DNA of 64,000 nt. It comes from Pseudomonas sp. (GTDB taxonomy: Bacteria > Pseudomonadota > Gammaproteobacteria > Pseudomonadales > Pseudomonadaceae). The translations under genes and the position numbers were made by a program. The stretch is from positions 62,001-126,000 of the forward strand of contig NZ_JAUYNT010000005.1 in assembly GCF_030698175.1 (NCBI RefSeq). The letters run 5' to 3'. Positions 38,594 to 48,283 of the stretch are shown piece after piece. The notes under the pieces were generated by a model. That model saw nothing but the letters and a program-made list of their open reading frames with translations, searched no databases and was not told the origin of the DNA. The first letter of the stretch is position 1, and each line of letters starts with the position of its first letter.

Positions 38594-40114
38594 TTACAGC
38601 GTCTTGGCCATCCGGCTGGCTAGCAAGGCCCAGCCAAACAGTAAGAAGCAAACAATCGCCAGTGGCCATGAGCGCCAGCGCAGGTAAGGCGTGAGGTCTT
38701 GCATCGGCACCACCTCGCCATAGAGTACGCCTTCCTCGAACTGCGGCAATTGCGCGTTGATTTGGCCGAATGGGTCAATCACCACGGTCATACCGTTATT
38801 GGTGGCGCGGATCATCCATCGCCCCGCTTCGAGGGCGCGCATTTGCGCCATCTGCAGGTGTTGCAACGGCCCGATGGAGCTGCCGAACCAGGCGTCGTTG
38901 CTGACCGTCAGGAGGATATTGCTCTGTGCCGCGAGGGCGGCGGCAAAGTCTGGATAGACCACTTCGTAGCAAATGTAAGCGGCAATGCTGTAACCCTTGG
39001 CTTGCAGCAATGGCTGGGCGGCCGGGCCGCGGGCGAAGTCCGACATCGGCAAGTCGAAGAAGCGGATCAAGCCGCGCAGTTGGTCTTGCAGCGGCACGTA
39101 CTCGCCAAAGGGCACCAGCTTTTGCTTGAGATAAGTGCCCTGGCCTTGGCCTACCACTGTGATGCCGTTGTAGTAGCGCTTCTCGCCCTGCTCATTCAGT
39201 TGGCGGATGGGGACGCCGGTAATCAGTGCGCTTTGCCGGCCTTCGGCGAAGGCGGCCATGCCGGCCAGGTAGTCCTCTGCATACTCTTTCAGCACCGGTA
39301 CCGCGGTTTCCGGCCAGACAATCAGGTCGGTGGCTTTGGCGCTGCGGCTCATGTCGCGGTACAGGTCGAGCTGCGCGCGCAGTTGCGCCGGGTCCCATTT
39401 CAGGCTTTGTGCCACGTTGCCTTGCAGCAGCGCCACGCTCAAGGGGGCGCCGGCCGGGCGGGTCCAGGCGTGACCGTTAAGGGCGAAGCCGGCCAGCCAG
39501 GGCGCGCTCAGCAGCGCCAAACCGGTGACGAGAAAGGCCGGGCGGCTGCGCAGGCGTGGCAGGTTGATCAGCAGTGCGGCGCTCAGGGCCAGTACAAAGG
39601 AGATCAGCCACATGCCGCCGACGGGTGCCAGACCGCTGAGCGGGCCGTCGAGCTGGCTATAGCCGGCATACAGCCAGGGGAAACCGGTCAGGAGCCAGCC
39701 GCGAAACGCCTCCTGCGCCAACCACAGGGCAGCGAAGGCCAGGGCGTCGGCCAGCGGCGCCTCGTTACGCCGCAGCCAGCGCGCCCACAGCCAGGCCGGC
39801 AAACCAAAGAAAAACGCCAGGGTGATGCAAAAAGCCAGCATCAAGCCGCCCGCCAACGCTGGCGAGGCGCCGCCGTGGTCGTGAATGCTGACGTAAATCC
39901 AGCCGATACCGGCCAGGTACAGGCCCAGGCCGTAGCACCAGCCGCGCCAGAGTGCGGCTTTCGGAGCCAGGTCGCGCAAGCCCAGATAGAACAGCGCCAG
40001 CGACAGCAGCGACAGCGGCCAGAAATCGAAAGGGGCCAGTGCCAGGGGGGTGAGTGCGCCCGCCAGCAGGGCAAGCAAATTGCCCGGCGGGCCTGGGCGA
40101 GTGATCCAGTTCAT
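38594..40114 (-). CDS. lnt: Apolipoprotein N-acyltransferase
   Basis: A 506-residue inner-membrane enzyme adding the third acyl chain to lipoproteins. It has about eight membrane helices and a periplasmic nitrilase-like domain whose Glu-Lys-Cys triad is in VWPETAVP, KQKLVPFGEYVP and YICYEVVYPD. ATG 40114 is chosen (MNWITRPGPPGN); the open frame upstream is just the translation of a short repeat block. The ribosome site is weak. corC lies about 100 bp upstream on the same strand; the repeat block fills that gap. Confidence 0.95.
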   Translation of the reverse strand: MNWITRPGPPGNLLALLAGALTPLALAPFDFWPLSLLSLALFYLGLRDLAPKAALWRGWCYGLGLYLAGIGWIYVSIHDHGGASPALAGGLMLAFCITLAFFFGLPAWLWARWLRRNEAPLADALAFAALWLAQEAFRGWLLTGFPWLYAGYSQLDGPLSGLAPVGGMWLISFVLALSAALLINLPRLRSRPAFLVTGLALLSAPWLAGFALNGHAWTRPAGAPLSVALLQGNVAQSLKWDPAQLRAQLDLYRDMSRSAKATDLIVWPETAVPVLKEYAEDYLAGMAAFAEGRQSALITGVPIRQLNEQGEKRYYNGITVVGQGQGTYLKQKLVPFGEYVPLQDQLRGLIRFFDLPMSDFARGPAAQPLLQAKGYSIAAYICYEVVYPDFAAALAAQSNILLTVSNDAWFGSSIGPLQHLQMAQMRALEAGRWMIRATNNGMTVVIDPFGQINAQLPQFEEGVLYGEVVPMQDLTPYLRWRSWPLAIVCFLLFGWALLASRMAKTL

Positions 40115-40124
40115 AGGGGTCCGT

Positions 40125-40206
40125 GGGAAGTAGGGAGTTGGGAGTTGGGAGTGGAGAGTGGGAAGTGGGAAGTGGGCCGACTCCCTACTTCCCACTCCCT
40201 ACTCCC
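40125..40206. repeat. GGGAGTG/GGGAAGTG short-repeat block before lnt
   Basis: A run of 7-base-like units such as GGGAAGTAGGGAGTTGGGAG followed by the complementary form ACTCCCTACTTCCCACTCCC. The two halves are inverted and could pair. The same units occur at 45412-45452 and 60107-60192. Confidence 0.75.
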
Positions 40207-40216
40207 CACCAGCCAG

Positions 40217-41056
40217 TTAGCGCGATTCAGGTGTCAGGCGCAGCAAGTGGATGCGCCGACTGTCGGCGCTGAGTACGCGAAAGCGGTAGCTGCCCAGTTC
40301 CGTCACTTCGTTGCGCTTGGGTAGATGACCAAAGGAGCTCATCACCAAGCCGCCGATGGTGTCGAATTCGTCGTCCGAGAAGCCGCTGTCGAAGAACTCG
40401 TTGAAGCGCTCGACCGGGGTCAGGGCCTTGATCAAAAAATCGCCGCTGGGCAGCGGCTTGATAAAGCTGTCTTCCTCGATGTCGTGCTCGTCTTCGATTT
40501 CGCCGACGATCTGCTCCAGCACGTCTTCGATGGTCACCAGGCCGGCAACGCCGCCGTACTCATCGATGACCACGGCCATATGATTGTGGTTGGCGCGGAA
40601 CTCGCGCAGTAGCACGTTGAGGCGCTTGGACTCGGGCACGAAGGTGGCCGGGCGCAGCAGGTTTTTGATGTCCATCTCGGCTTGCGGGTCTTGCAGCACC
40701 AGTGGCAGCAGGTCTTTGGCTAGCAGGATGCCGATCACGTCATCGAGGTTTTCGCCGATTACCGGGTAGCGCGAGTGGGCGGAGTCGAGAATCGCTGGTA
40801 GGAACTCGCGCGGGCTCTGGCAGGCTTTGATGCTGACCATCTGTGAGCGCGGCACCATGATGTCGCGGACTTGCAGGTCGGCGACCTGGATGGCGCCCTC
40901 AACTATGGCCAGCGCCTCGCTGTCGAGCAGCTTGTTTTGATGTGCTTCACGCAGTAGCTGCAGCAGCTCCTGGCGGTTTTTCGGTTCGTGGGTAAAAGCC
41001 TGGGTGATTTTGCCCAGCCAGGTCTTTTGCCCACTGCTTGATCGGTCTTCGCTCAT
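40217..41056 (-). CDS. corC: CorC/HlyC family CBS-domain protein
   Basis: A 279-residue cytosolic protein: two CBS domains (about residues 65-190; RDIMVPRSQMVSI, then MAVVIDEYGGVAGLVTIEDVLEQIVGEIEDE given here as VIDEYGGVAGLVTIEDVLEQ) and a C-terminal CorC_HlyC domain with FDTIGGLVMSSFGHLP. Unlike longer family members it has no membrane domain. It is linked to magnesium/cobalt efflux, mechanism unsettled. Conserved order phoH-ybeY-corC-lnt. Confidence 0.93.
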   Translation of the reverse strand: MSEDRSSSGQKTWLGKITQAFTHEPKNRQELLQLLREAHQNKLLDSEALAIVEGAIQVADLQVRDIMVPRSQMVSIKACQSPREFLPAILDSAHSRYPVIGENLDDVIGILLAKDLLPLVLQDPQAEMDIKNLLRPATFVPESKRLNVLLREFRANHNHMAVVIDEYGGVAGLVTIEDVLEQIVGEIEDEHDIEEDSFIKPLPSGDFLIKALTPVERFNEFFDSGFSDDEFDTIGGLVMSSFGHLPKRNEVTELGSYRFRVLSADSRRIHLLRLTPESR

Positions 41057-41115
41057 GCGTGTGTACTCACGGCTCCTTATTAATGATTAAAAGTGTGCGG
41101 GTAAATAAGGTCGAC

Positions 41116-41586
41116 TTATTGCTCGTCGCCTGCTGTTTCGGTTTGATAGGGGTCGGGATAACCGAGTTCGGCCAGCAGCTTACGCTCTAAATCTTCCATT
41201 TCGATGGCTTCATCGTCATCGATATGGTCGTAACCAAGCAAATGCAGGCAGCCGTGGATGACCAGATGTGCCCAGTGCGCGGCAAGATCCTTGCCTTGCT
41301 CAGCGGCCTCATGCTCAACCACCGGCACGCAGATCACCAGATCGCCCAACAGTGGGATGTCGAGCAAACCGTCGGGAATGTCGGCCGGAAAGGACAATAC
41401 ATTGGTGGCGTAGTCCTTGTGCCGCCAAGTGTTGTTCAGCTCGCGGGCCTCGGCGTCGTCGACTAAACGGATGGTCAGCTCGGAGTCGGCGCTGCGCGGG
41501 CTGAGGCCCTTGGCGCACCACAACTGCAGTTGTTCAAGGCTGGGCGCGGCGCCTTCGCTGGCAATTTGCAGGTCCAGTTCAATCAT
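41116..41586 (-). CDS. ybeY: Endoribonuclease YbeY
   Basis: A 156-residue metalloprotein needed for 16S rRNA 3'-end maturation and ribosome quality control. The zinc motif HxxxHxxxxxH is in [11 protein letters not shown]. It starts [12 protein letters not shown]. Its ATG sits in ATGATTGA overlapping the stop of an upstream 45-codon chimeric ORF made by tandem duplication, where other genomes have the phoH stop. Confidence 0.95.
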   Translation of the reverse strand: MIELDLQIASEGAAPSLEQLQLWCAKGLSPRSADSELTIRLVDDAEARELNNTWRHKDYATNVLSFPADIPDGLLDIPLLGDLVICVPVVEHEAAEQGKDLAAHWAHLVIHGCLHLLGYDHIDDDEAIEMEDLERKLLAELGYPDPYQTETAGDEQ

Positions 41587-41789
41587 GTTTGCGGCCCTTG
41601 CTGTTGTGCTGGGCGGATTTGCCCGGATGGCTCAGCTCATGGCGTTCGTATGCTTCGACAAGGCTGGGCGCCGAGCCTTCATGGGCAATTTGCAGGCCTG
41701 ATTCAAGCTCAATCATGTTTGTGGCCCTTATTGCCGTGCTGCTGGGACTGTTCCTGGTGGCTCAGTTCGTAGCGCTCGTAAGCTTCGAC
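41536..41789. repeat. Tandem duplication of the phoH-ybeY junction
   Basis: Two diverged units, 41536-41659 (124 bp) and 41660-41789 (130 bp), each contain the last 26 codons of phoH and the first 17-19 codons of ybeY. Both begin AAGGCTGGGCG and end GCTTCGAC. The 6-bp length difference equals two codons, so reading frames are kept. Confidence 0.9.
41579..41716 (-). CDS. 45-residue chimeric ORF (YbeY head fused to PhoH tail)
   Basis: This ORF was created by the tandem duplication between phoH and ybeY. Residues 1-19 ([19 protein letters not shown]) copy the YbeY start; residues 20-45 ([11 protein letters not shown]...SKGRKHD) copy the PhoH C-terminus. Its ATG overlaps the phoH stop in ATGATTGA and its stop overlaps the ybeY ATG in the same eight bases, so a ribosome could pass phoH, this ORF and ybeY in turn. 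Copies have diverged by many substitutions yet all length changes are multiples of three. It may be only a translation-coupling bridge; a function of the peptide is not known. Confidence 0.55.
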   Translation of the reverse strand: MIELESGLQIAHEGSAPSLVEAYERHELSHPGKSAQHNSKGRKHD

Positions 41790-42740
41790 TATCCGTTGCA
41801 CCAGCGGATGACGCACCACGTCCTTGGATTGAAAGTGGGTGAAGGCGATGCCGGGCACTCCGTGCAGCACTTCCATTACATGATTCAAGCCGGACTTGGT
41901 GCCGCGTGGCAGGTCGACCTGGGTAATGTCGCCGGTAATCACCGCAGTGGAGCCAAAACCGATGCGGGTGAGGAACATTTTCATCTGTTCCACCGTGGTG
42001 TTCTGGCTCTCGTCGAGAATGATAAAGCTGTTGTTCAGGGTGCGACCGCGCATATAGGCCAGGGGCGCGACTTCAATCACCTGCTTCTCGATCAGCTTGT
42101 TGACCTGCTCGAAGCCGAGCATTTCATACAGGGCGTCATAGAGTGGGCGCAGGTACGGGTCGATTTTTTGTGCCAGGTCGCCGGGCAGGAAACCGAGTTT
42201 CTCGCCGGCTTCCACCGCCGGGCGCACCAGTAGGATGCGGCGGATCTGTTCGCGCTCCAGGGCGTCTACCGCGCAGGCCACGGCCAGGTAGGTTTTGCCG
42301 GTGCCGGCCGGGCCGATGCCAAAGTTGATGTCGTGGTCGAGAATGGCTTTAACGTAGCGCTGCTGATTCATCCCGCGCGGGCGAATCATGCCCTTGCGGG
42401 TGCGCAGGGCGATGCTCGATTCGGTATTGCTGCTGTTCGATGGCAGTAGCTCGGCGGCCTGTTCTTGCAAAAACAAGTGCACCACATCCGGAGACAGTTC
42501 ATGGGCCACGGTTTCGCGGTACAGCCGCAGGATCAGCAGCTCGGCGGCGTGGATGGTCGGCAAGCTGCCGAGCAGTTCAAATTGGTTGCCACGGTTGCGG
42601 ATTTCGATGCCCATGCGCTGCTCGATCAGCCGCAGGTGCTCATCCAGTGCGCCGCAGAGGTTGGCAAAACGCTGTTGCTCGAAAGGTTCGAGGGTGAAGT
42701 TATGCACTTCAATCGGGGCGTTCAAAATGGCGGTATTCAA
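41709..42740 (-). CDS. ybeZ: PhoH-like ATPase (YbeZ)
   Basis: A 343-residue cytosolic P-loop ATPase of the PhoH family. Walker A is GPAGTGKTY, Walker B ILDESQNTT, with the conserved VITGDITQVDLP. It acts with YbeY in rRNA processing. The frame starts with TTG at 42740 (11 bases after AAGGG); a second TTG at 42725 gives NAPIEVHNFTLEPFE, which resembles other Pseudomonas starts, so the true start may be there. The His/Lys-rich tail is the part duplicated downstream. Confidence 0.93.
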   Translation of the reverse strand: MNTAILNAPIEVHNFTLEPFEQQRFANLCGALDEHLRLIEQRMGIEIRNRGNQFELLGSLPTIHAAELLILRLYRETVAHELSPDVVHLFLQEQAAELLPSNSSNTESSIALRTRKGMIRPRGMNQQRYVKAILDHDINFGIGPAGTGKTYLAVACAVDALEREQIRRILLVRPAVEAGEKLGFLPGDLAQKIDPYLRPLYDALYEMLGFEQVNKLIEKQVIEVAPLAYMRGRTLNNSFIILDESQNTTVEQMKMFLTRIGFGSTAVITGDITQVDLPRGTKSGLNHVMEVLHGVPGIAFTHFQSKDVVRHPLVQRIVEAYERYELSHQEQSQQHGNKGHKHD

Positions 42741-42826
42741 GGTCGCGGTGGCCCTTAGTCGCAGTGGTTGTTGGTCTGAGGATAACCCCGAGGCGGCGCC
42801 GGTGAAAGCGCGCCGCCGTGTGGCGA

Positions 42827-44161
42827 TTATTCGACCAGGGTGCCGATCAATGAGTTGGGCCGCGCTTCGTCGATGTGCACGTTGACGAACTGACCAATCA
42901 GGCTCGGGTCGTTAGAGCGAAAGTTGACGATGCGATTGGCTTCGCTGCGGCCTTGCAGCTGGCCGGGATCTTTTTTCGAGTAATCGCGGACCAGGATGCG
43001 TTGCACGCTGCCAACCATCCGTCGGCTGTTCTCGAAGCCCTGTTGGCTGAGCTTGTGCTGCAGGCGGGCCAAACGCTCGCGCTTGGTTTCGGTCGAGGTG
43101 GCGTCGGCCAAGTCGGCCGCTGGCGTGCCGGGGCGGGCGCTGTAGACGAAGGAGTAGGAGAAATCGAAGCCGACGTCCTCGACCAGCTGCATGGTCTGCT
43201 CGAAGTCTTTGTCGGTCTCGCCGGGGAAGCCGACGATAAAGTCCGAGCTGATGACGATGTCTGGCACCGCTAAGCGCAGTTTGCGAATCCGCGACTTGTA
43301 TTCCAGTGCGGTGTGGCCGCGCTTCATCGCCGCCAGGATGCGGTCCGAGCCCGATTGCACCGGCAAGTGCAGCTGTTTAACCAGCTCCGGCACCTGGGCA
43401 TGGGCCTCGATCAACGCGTCGGAGAACTCCAGCGGGTGCGAGGTGGTGTAGCGGATGCGGTCGATGCCGTCGATGGCGGCCACGGCGCGAATCAGCTCGG
43501 CCAAGTCAGCCATGCGCTCGTCGCCGTCTGGGAGGGCGCCACGGTACCCGTTGACGTTCTGACCTAATAAGGTGACTTCGCGCACGCCGTGTTCGGCCAG
43601 GTGCAGCACCTCGGCGAGCACGTCGTTAAACGGCCGGCTGACTTCTTCGCCACGGGTGTAGGGCACCACGCAGAAGGTGCAATACTTGCTGCAACCTTCC
43701 ATCACCGATACGTAAGCCGCCGGACCGTCAACGCGCGGCTCGGGCAGGCGGTCGAATTTTTCGATTTCCGGGAAGGAAATATCCACCTGTGGAGTGCCGG
43801 TGCTGCGTGCGGCGTCGAGCATCTCGGGCAGGCGGTGCAGGGTTTGCGGGCCGAACACCACGTCCACATAGGGCGCGCGATCTAGAATCGCCGCGCCTTC
43901 CTGGCTGGCCACGCAGCCGCCGACACCGATTACCAGGTTGGGATTTTCCAGCTTCAGCTCACGCCAGCGGCCCAGTTGCGAGAACACCCGGTCTTGGGCG
44001 CGCTCACGAATCGAGCAGGTATTGAGCAGGATCACGTCGGCCTCTTCGGCACGGTCGGTCAGTTCGATCGGCTGCTGTTCGCCCAGCAGGTCGACCATGC
44101 GCGAGCTGTCGTACTCGTTCATCTGGCAACCGTGGGTTTCGATATAAAGCTTCTTGGTCAT
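42827..44161 (-). CDS. miaB: tRNA-2-methylthio-N6-isopentenyladenosine synthase
   Basis: A 444-residue radical SAM methylthiotransferase that modifies A37 of tRNAs. The N-terminal UPF0004 domain carries Cys ligands ([28 protein letters not shown]); the radical SAM CxxxCxxC is in [16 protein letters not shown]; a TRAM domain is at the C-terminus. It begins the reverse-strand run miaB-phoH-ybeY-corC-lnt. Confidence 0.97.
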   Translation of the reverse strand: MTKKLYIETHGCQMNEYDSSRMVDLLGEQQPIELTDRAEEADVILLNTCSIRERAQDRVFSQLGRWRELKLENPNLVIGVGGCVASQEGAAILDRAPYVDVVFGPQTLHRLPEMLDAARSTGTPQVDISFPEIEKFDRLPEPRVDGPAAYVSVMEGCSKYCTFCVVPYTRGEEVSRPFNDVLAEVLHLAEHGVREVTLLGQNVNGYRGALPDGDERMADLAELIRAVAAIDGIDRIRYTTSHPLEFSDALIEAHAQVPELVKQLHLPVQSGSDRILAAMKRGHTALEYKSRIRKLRLAVPDIVISSDFIVGFPGETDKDFEQTMQLVEDVGFDFSYSFVYSARPGTPAADLADATSTETKRERLARLQHKLSQQGFENSRRMVGSVQRILVRDYSKKDPGQLQGRSEANRIVNFRSNDPSLIGQFVNVHIDEARPNSLIGTLVE

Positions 44162-44288
44162 GCGGGCTCAAAGGCTGGCTTGTACGACCGCGCATTATAG
44201 GGGCCGCAGTCGAGTCCTCCTAGCGTTCTGCGTCGGATGCCTGTGCTATGCTTGGCGACCCCCGATCTGCTGGCGTTGTTGGCTATCC

Positions 44289-44612
44289 ATGAGCAAGCGT
44301 GAACCTATCTACAAGGTGATTTTCCTTAACCAGGGCCAGGTATACGAAATGTATGCCAAGCAGATCTTTCAAAGCGATCTGTGGGGCTTTCTGGAAGTCG
44401 AGGAATTCGTTTTCGGCGAGCGCAGCCAGTTGGTGGTCGACCCGAGCGAAGAGAAACTCAAAGCCCAGTTTGATGGCGTGGTGCGCAGCTTTGTGCCGAT
44501 GCACTCGATAGTGCGCATCGATGAGGTCGAGCGCCTGGGCACGCCGAAGATCAGCGAAGCTCGCGGCATGAGCAATGTCATGCCCTTTCCGATGCCGATG
44601 CCGGATAAGTAG
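44289..44612 (+). CDS. DUF1820 family protein
   Basis: A 107-residue conserved protein: MSKREPIYKVIFLNQGQVYE, then ..DLWGFLEVEEFVFGER and RSFVPMHSIVRIDEVE. These are the marks of DUF1820, a small family of Pseudomonas and relatives with unknown function, usually next to miaB. ATG 44289 is chosen, as the open frame upstream is unlike the family. Confidence 0.88.
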   Translation: MSKREPIYKVIFLNQGQVYEMYAKQIFQSDLWGFLEVEEFVFGERSQLVVDPSEEKLKAQFDGVVRSFVPMHSIVRIDEVERLGTPKISEARGMSNVMPFPMPMPDK

Positions 44613-44619
44613 GGGTAAG

Positions 44620-44712
44620 CGGCAAGCTCTAAGCTGCAAGCTAAGCGTATCGCTCGACCAAGCGCGGACAAGCTGTTACTTGAAGCTTATGGCTTGCAGC
44701 TTGCGACTGCTG
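44620..44712. repeat. AAGCTGCAAG-type repeat
   Basis: Inverted and direct copies of CTAAGCTGCAAGCTAAGC and GAAGCTTATGGCTTGCAGCTT, same family as 24072-24168. It lies between the convergent DUF1820 and Sel1 genes. Confidence 0.55.
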
Positions 44713-44722
44713 CCTCCGGCAG

Positions 44723-45265
44723 CTACGGCAGCGGGGCGAACAGCGAGTTGCTGCCCTGCAGTTGCAGCAGGTATTCGCGAAAGATCTGCCCCAGCACCTG
44801 AGTGGCTTGTTGTAACTCCTCGTTGCGCATCTGCGCCGCGACGATATCGGCGCTATCGAGCGCATCTTCGGCGCCATTCACGGCGGCCATCTTCAGCACC
44901 ACATAAGCCTGCACATTATTAGCGGGCACGCCTTCACCACGGAAAAACATCATGCCCAGGCGCTGCTGTGCTTGGGCATGGCCTTGCAGTGAGGCTAGTT
45001 CGAACCATTTCAGCGCCAGCGCCAGGTCGCGCTCGGCTAATTGGCCGTCGTAATAAAAGCTGCCGAGTTCGAATTGGGCTTGTGGGTTGCCGCTGGCGGC
45101 CACTTGTTCGCAGGTCGCCAGAGCTTCCGGTAAGTACTCAGGCAGGCTTTGCAGTGAGCAGCGCGCGCTGCTGGAGATAATCAGGGAGTTGCTGTCGGCC
45201 GTCGCGCTGAGCGGCAGGGTTAGCAACAGGCAGCCAATCAGCAGGCTGCGGCCGGAGCGATTCAT
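44723..45265 (-). CDS. Exported Sel1-repeat protein
   Basis: A 180-residue protein with a signal peptide (SLLIGCLLLTLPLSATA). Two to three Sel1-like TPR repeats follow: AQFELGSFYYDGQLAERDLA, ALKWFELASLQGHAQAQQRL and MMFFRGEGVPANNVQAY. Such proteins are periplasmic adaptors. It sits between hemL and DUF1820/miaB, its usual place; the 186-bp gap to hemL holds only a repeat block. Function unknown. Confidence 0.8.
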   Translation of the reverse strand: MNRSGRSLLIGCLLLTLPLSATADSNSLIISSSARCSLQSLPEYLPEALATCEQVAASGNPQAQFELGSFYYDGQLAERDLALALKWFELASLQGHAQAQQRLGMMFFRGEGVPANNVQAYVVLKMAAVNGAEDALDSADIVAAQMRNEELQQATQVLGQIFREYLLQLQGSNSLFAPLP

Positions 45266-45411
45266 GAAAAAATGCGTGCCTCAGGGAGCAAAACAGGCTT
45301 TGGGCCTGGCCGGGATGAATGCCGGCACGCACATTATGAAATAAGCAGGGGCCTGCTTACAAAGCCTTTACGGGGTTTTTCAGGTTATGCGTCGGTTGAG
45401 CACTCCCCGCT

Positions 45412-45452
45412 CAACCCCACTCCCTACTTCCCACTCCCCACTTCCCACTTCC
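45412..45452. repeat. Short-repeat block at the hemL 3' end
   Basis: CCCCACTCCCTACTTCCCAC followed by TCCCCACTTCCCACTTCC, the same units as at 40125 and 60107, touching the hemL stop codon. Confidence 0.7.
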
Positions 45453-46732
45453 TACAAACTGGCAAAGGCCCGTTCGGCGGCATCCAGAGTCAGTTGCAGC
45501 TCGGTTTCGCCGTGCACGATGGAGGTGAAGCCGGCTTCGAAGGCGCTCGGCGCCAGGTACACACCGCCTTCCAGCATCAGATGGAAGAAGCGCTTGAAGC
45601 GCTCGGCGTCGCTGGTCATTACCTCTTCGAAGCTGGCAATGCTGTTAAGCGGACTGAAATACAGGCCAAACATGCCACCCGCCTGGGTGGTGACGAAGGG
45701 GATGCCGGCAGCTTCGGCGCGTTGCTTGAGGCCGGCCAGCAGGCGGCTGGTGTAATCGGTCAGCTCGGCATGAAAGCCCGGGCGACTGATCAGTTTGAGG
45801 GTGGTCAGGCCGGCGGCCATGGCCAGCGGGTTGCCCGACAAGGTGCCGGCTTGATAGACCGGGCCGAGTGGGGCGATCTGCTGCATGATCTCGCGCTTGC
45901 CGCCGAAGCAGCCGACCGGCATGCCGCCGCCGATAATTTTGCCGAAGGTCGACAGGTCCGGCGTCACGCCATAGAGGGCCTGGGCGCCGCCGAGGGCGAC
46001 GCGAAAGCCGGTCATCACCTCGTCAAAAATCAGCACTATGCCGTGCTGGTCGCAGAGTGCGCGCAGGCCTTCGAGAAAGCCCGGCGCGGGCGGCACGCAG
46101 TTCATGTTGCCGGCCACGGGCTCGACGATGATGCAGGCGACGGTGGAGCCCGCTTCGGCCAGCAGGCGTTCTACGGCGTCGAGGTCGTTGAAGGCGCTGG
46201 TCAGGGTGTGTTTGGCAAAGTCGGCGGGAACCCCGGCGGAGCTGGGTACGCCCTGGGTCAGCAGGCCGGAGCCGGCTTTTACCAGCAGGCTGTCGGAATG
46301 CCCGTGGTAGCAGCCTTCGAATTTCAAAATATTGTCGCGGCCGGTAAAACCACGGGCCAGGCGGATGGCGCTCATGGTGGCTTCGGTGCCGGAGCTGACC
46401 ATGCGCACCATCTCCATCGACGGCACCAGGGCGCAGACCAGGTCGGCCATTTCTACTTCCAGCGCAGTTGGCGCGCCAAACGACAGGCCGTGTTCGAGTT
46501 GCGCGCGCACGGCGCCGAGCACTTCGGGATGGCTGTGGCCGAGGATCATTGGGCCCCAGGAGCCGACGTAGTCGACGTAGCGTTTGTCGTCTTCATCGGT
46601 GATGTAGGCGCCCAGGGCGCTCTTGATAAACAGCGGCGTGCCGCCGACGCTTTTGAAAGCGCGCACCGGCGAGTTAACGCCGCCGGGGATATGTTGTTGG
46701 GCGTTGGCAAATAGGGTTTCGGAGCGGGACAT
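45452..46732 (-). CDS. hemL: Glutamate-1-semialdehyde 2,1-aminomutase
   Basis: A 426-residue PLP enzyme making 5-aminolevulinate for haem. The PLP lysine is in [43 protein letters not shown] and [11 protein letters not shown] are diagnostic. ATG 46732 ([12 protein letters not shown]) has GAGG 7-10 bases upstream. It follows thiE on the same strand, as in related genomes. The gene ends directly at a short-repeat block. Confidence 0.97.
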   Translation of the reverse strand: MSRSETLFANAQQHIPGGVNSPVRAFKSVGGTPLFIKSALGAYITDEDDKRYVDYVGSWGPMILGHSHPEVLGAVRAQLEHGLSFGAPTALEVEMADLVCALVPSMEMVRMVSSGTEATMSAIRLARGFTGRDNILKFEGCYHGHSDSLLVKAGSGLLTQGVPSSAGVPADFAKHTLTSAFNDLDAVERLLAEAGSTVACIIVEPVAGNMNCVPPAPGFLEGLRALCDQHGIVLIFDEVMTGFRVALGGAQALYGVTPDLSTFGKIIGGGMPVGCFGGKREIMQQIAPLGPVYQAGTLSGNPLAMAAGLTTLKLISRPGFHAELTDYTSRLLAGLKQRAEAAGIPFVTTQAGGMFGLYFSPLNSIASFEEVMTSDAERFKRFFHLMLEGGVYLAPSAFEAGFTSIVHGETELQLTLDAAERAFASL

Positions 46733-46759
46733 GGGTGGCCTCATCGTCTGGGCAAAGTA

Positions 46760-47395
46760 TTAATTGGTAAACAACTCGCTGAAGGCGCGGGCGCGGCGTT
46801 CTACGGCGCTGGCATCTTCAGCGGCAAACAGGTCGTTAATCACCGCGAGCAAGTTGGCGCCGTTGGCTATCAATGCCGGTGCGCGCGCAAGCGTTATGCC
46901 GCCAATCGCGGCCAGTGGCAGGGCGAAGCGGTTGCGGGCTTGCTCTAGCAGCTCAAGGGTCGCGGTCGGCACGCCGGGCTTGGTTTGCGAGTTAAAGAAG
47001 CGGCCGAAGGCCAGGTAGCTGGCGCCATTGGCGGCGGCCGCAGCAGCCAGTTCCAGCTGGGCGTGGCAGGTGGCGCCAATAATTGCCTGCGGGCCCAGGC
47101 GCTGACGTGCGGCCAGTAGCGAACCGTCGCCTTGCCCTAGGTGCAGGCCAACGCCCAGGCGTGCGGCCAGCTCCAGGTCATCGTTAATGATCAGGCTGGC
47201 GTCGTAGCGGGCACAAAGTTCTTGCAGGGCTTGGGCGTCGTGCAGGCGTCGGGCGGTGTCGCTGGATTTGTCGCGGTATTGCAGCAGTTGTGCGCCGCCT
47301 TTGAGCGCCGCTTCGACATAGGGCAGCAGCTTGCCGTCGGCCAGCAATTGGCTGTCGGTAATGGCATATAGGCCGCGCAGTAAACCAGTGCTCAT
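46760..47395 (-). CDS. thiE: Thiamine-phosphate synthase
   Basis: A 211-residue TIM-barrel enzyme coupling HMP-PP and thiazole phosphate into thiamine phosphate. Motifs: [45 protein letters not shown] (parts) and AIGGIT. ATG 47395 shares a base with the thiD stop (TGATG). The frame is open upstream only because it overlaps thiD in another frame. Confidence 0.95.
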   Translation of the reverse strand: MSTGLLRGLYAITDSQLLADGKLLPYVEAALKGGAQLLQYRDKSSDTARRLHDAQALQELCARYDASLIINDDLELAARLGVGLHLGQGDGSLLAARQRLGPQAIIGATCHAQLELAAAAAANGASYLAFGRFFNSQTKPGVPTATLELLEQARNRFALPLAAIGGITLARAPALIANGANLLAVINDLFAAEDASAVERRARAFSELFTN

Positions 47396-48201
47396 CAAAA
47401 CAACTCCAGCGGTAAGCGGCGTGGCAGGTATTGGCCGTGGCCGGGTTGTTCGGCGTCGCGCAGGGTGCGCCAGCAGTAATCCAGCGCCGTGCGCACGGCG
47501 CTGACCAGTCCTTCGCCCTGAGCCAGGCGGCCGGCCAGGGCGCTGGCCATTGTGCAGCCGGAGCCGTGATAACTGCCGGGCAGGCGCACGCAGGTGAAGT
47601 CGTGCTGGCTGCCATCTTGGCAGTACAGGCGATTGTGGATGTCGCACTCATCGCCATGGCCGCCGGTGATCAGCAGGTGTTGGCAGTAAGCTCGCAACAG
47701 AGCTGCGCATTCGTCCGCGCTGCCCTCCGGCAGACCGGCCAGAATGCGCGCCTCAGGCAGATTGGGGGTGGCGATGGTCGCCAGCGGCAGCAGCCGTTCG
47801 CGCATGGCGCCGGCTACATCGTCACCGCCCAGGGTGCCGCCACCACCGGCGCGCAGCACCGGATCGCAGACCACCGGTAAATCTGGCTGTTGCTCGCGCA
47901 GTTGTTGAATGATTTGCCGGGCGGTTTCGACCATCTCGGTCGAGCCGAGCATGCCCAGTTTGATCGCCGCAATCGGCAGGTCGGCGATCACCGCATGGGC
48001 TTGGGCTAGCACCCAGTCGCGGTCGAGCACGCGAAAGGCGCTGACGTTGCGGGTGTCTTGCACCGTTAAGGCGGTGACCGTCGGCGCGGCATGGCAGCCT
48101 TGGGCGAGCAGGGCTTCGATATCGGCTTGCAGGCCGGCACCGCCGCTGGGGTCGTGGCCGGACAAGCAGAGAACAACTGGGCGTGAAGAGGGCATATTCA
48201 T
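47395..48201 (-). CDS. thiD: Hydroxymethylpyrimidine (phosphate) kinase
   Basis: A 268-residue ribokinase-fold enzyme phosphorylating HMP to HMP-PP. Family motifs: [30 protein letters not shown] and the anion-hole region [15 protein letters not shown]. Start options are ATG 48201, ATG 48195 or GTG 48219; none has a good ribosome site. Coupled to thiE. A strong hairpin lies upstream. Confidence 0.94.
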   Translation of the reverse strand: MNMPSSRPVVLCLSGHDPSGGAGLQADIEALLAQGCHAAPTVTALTVQDTRNVSAFRVLDRDWVLAQAHAVIADLPIAAIKLGMLGSTEMVETARQIIQQLREQQPDLPVVCDPVLRAGGGGTLGGDDVAGAMRERLLPLATIATPNLPEARILAGLPEGSADECAALLRAYCQHLLITGGHGDECDIHNRLYCQDGSQHDFTCVRLPGSYHGSGCTMASALAGRLAQGEGLVSAVRTALDYCWRTLRDAEQPGHGQYLPRRLPLELF

Positions 48202-48230
48202 GGCGCGCGAGCTTATCACTTAGCGTCTTT

Positions 48231-48273
48231 GCCGCCTATTGAGGTCGAGTCGCAATCGACCTCAATAGGCGGC
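48231..48273. terminator. 18-bp perfect hairpin between fadL-like gene and thiD
   Basis: GCCGCCTATTGAGGTCGA and its exact complement flank a 7-nt loop, flanked by CTTT and AAAG-like sequence. It lies just after the stop of the porin gene and 30 bp before thiD. There is no T-run, so it is a strong structure that could end or insulate the porin transcript. Confidence 0.55.
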
Positions 48274-48283
48274 AAGCAAAGTG

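Noticed and set aside
40125..40206. Possible CRISPR array
   Set aside because: Units are about 7 bases without spacers; this is a short-repeat block, not repeat-spacer structure.
38699..40324. Plus-strand 541-codon open frame opposite lnt
   Set aside because: Antisense of lnt, Gln/Ala/Arg-rich low-complexity translation.
41587..41713. Assembly duplication at phoH-ybeY
   Set aside because: The two copies differ at many positions and by 6 bp, so this is an old duplication and not an assembly artefact.
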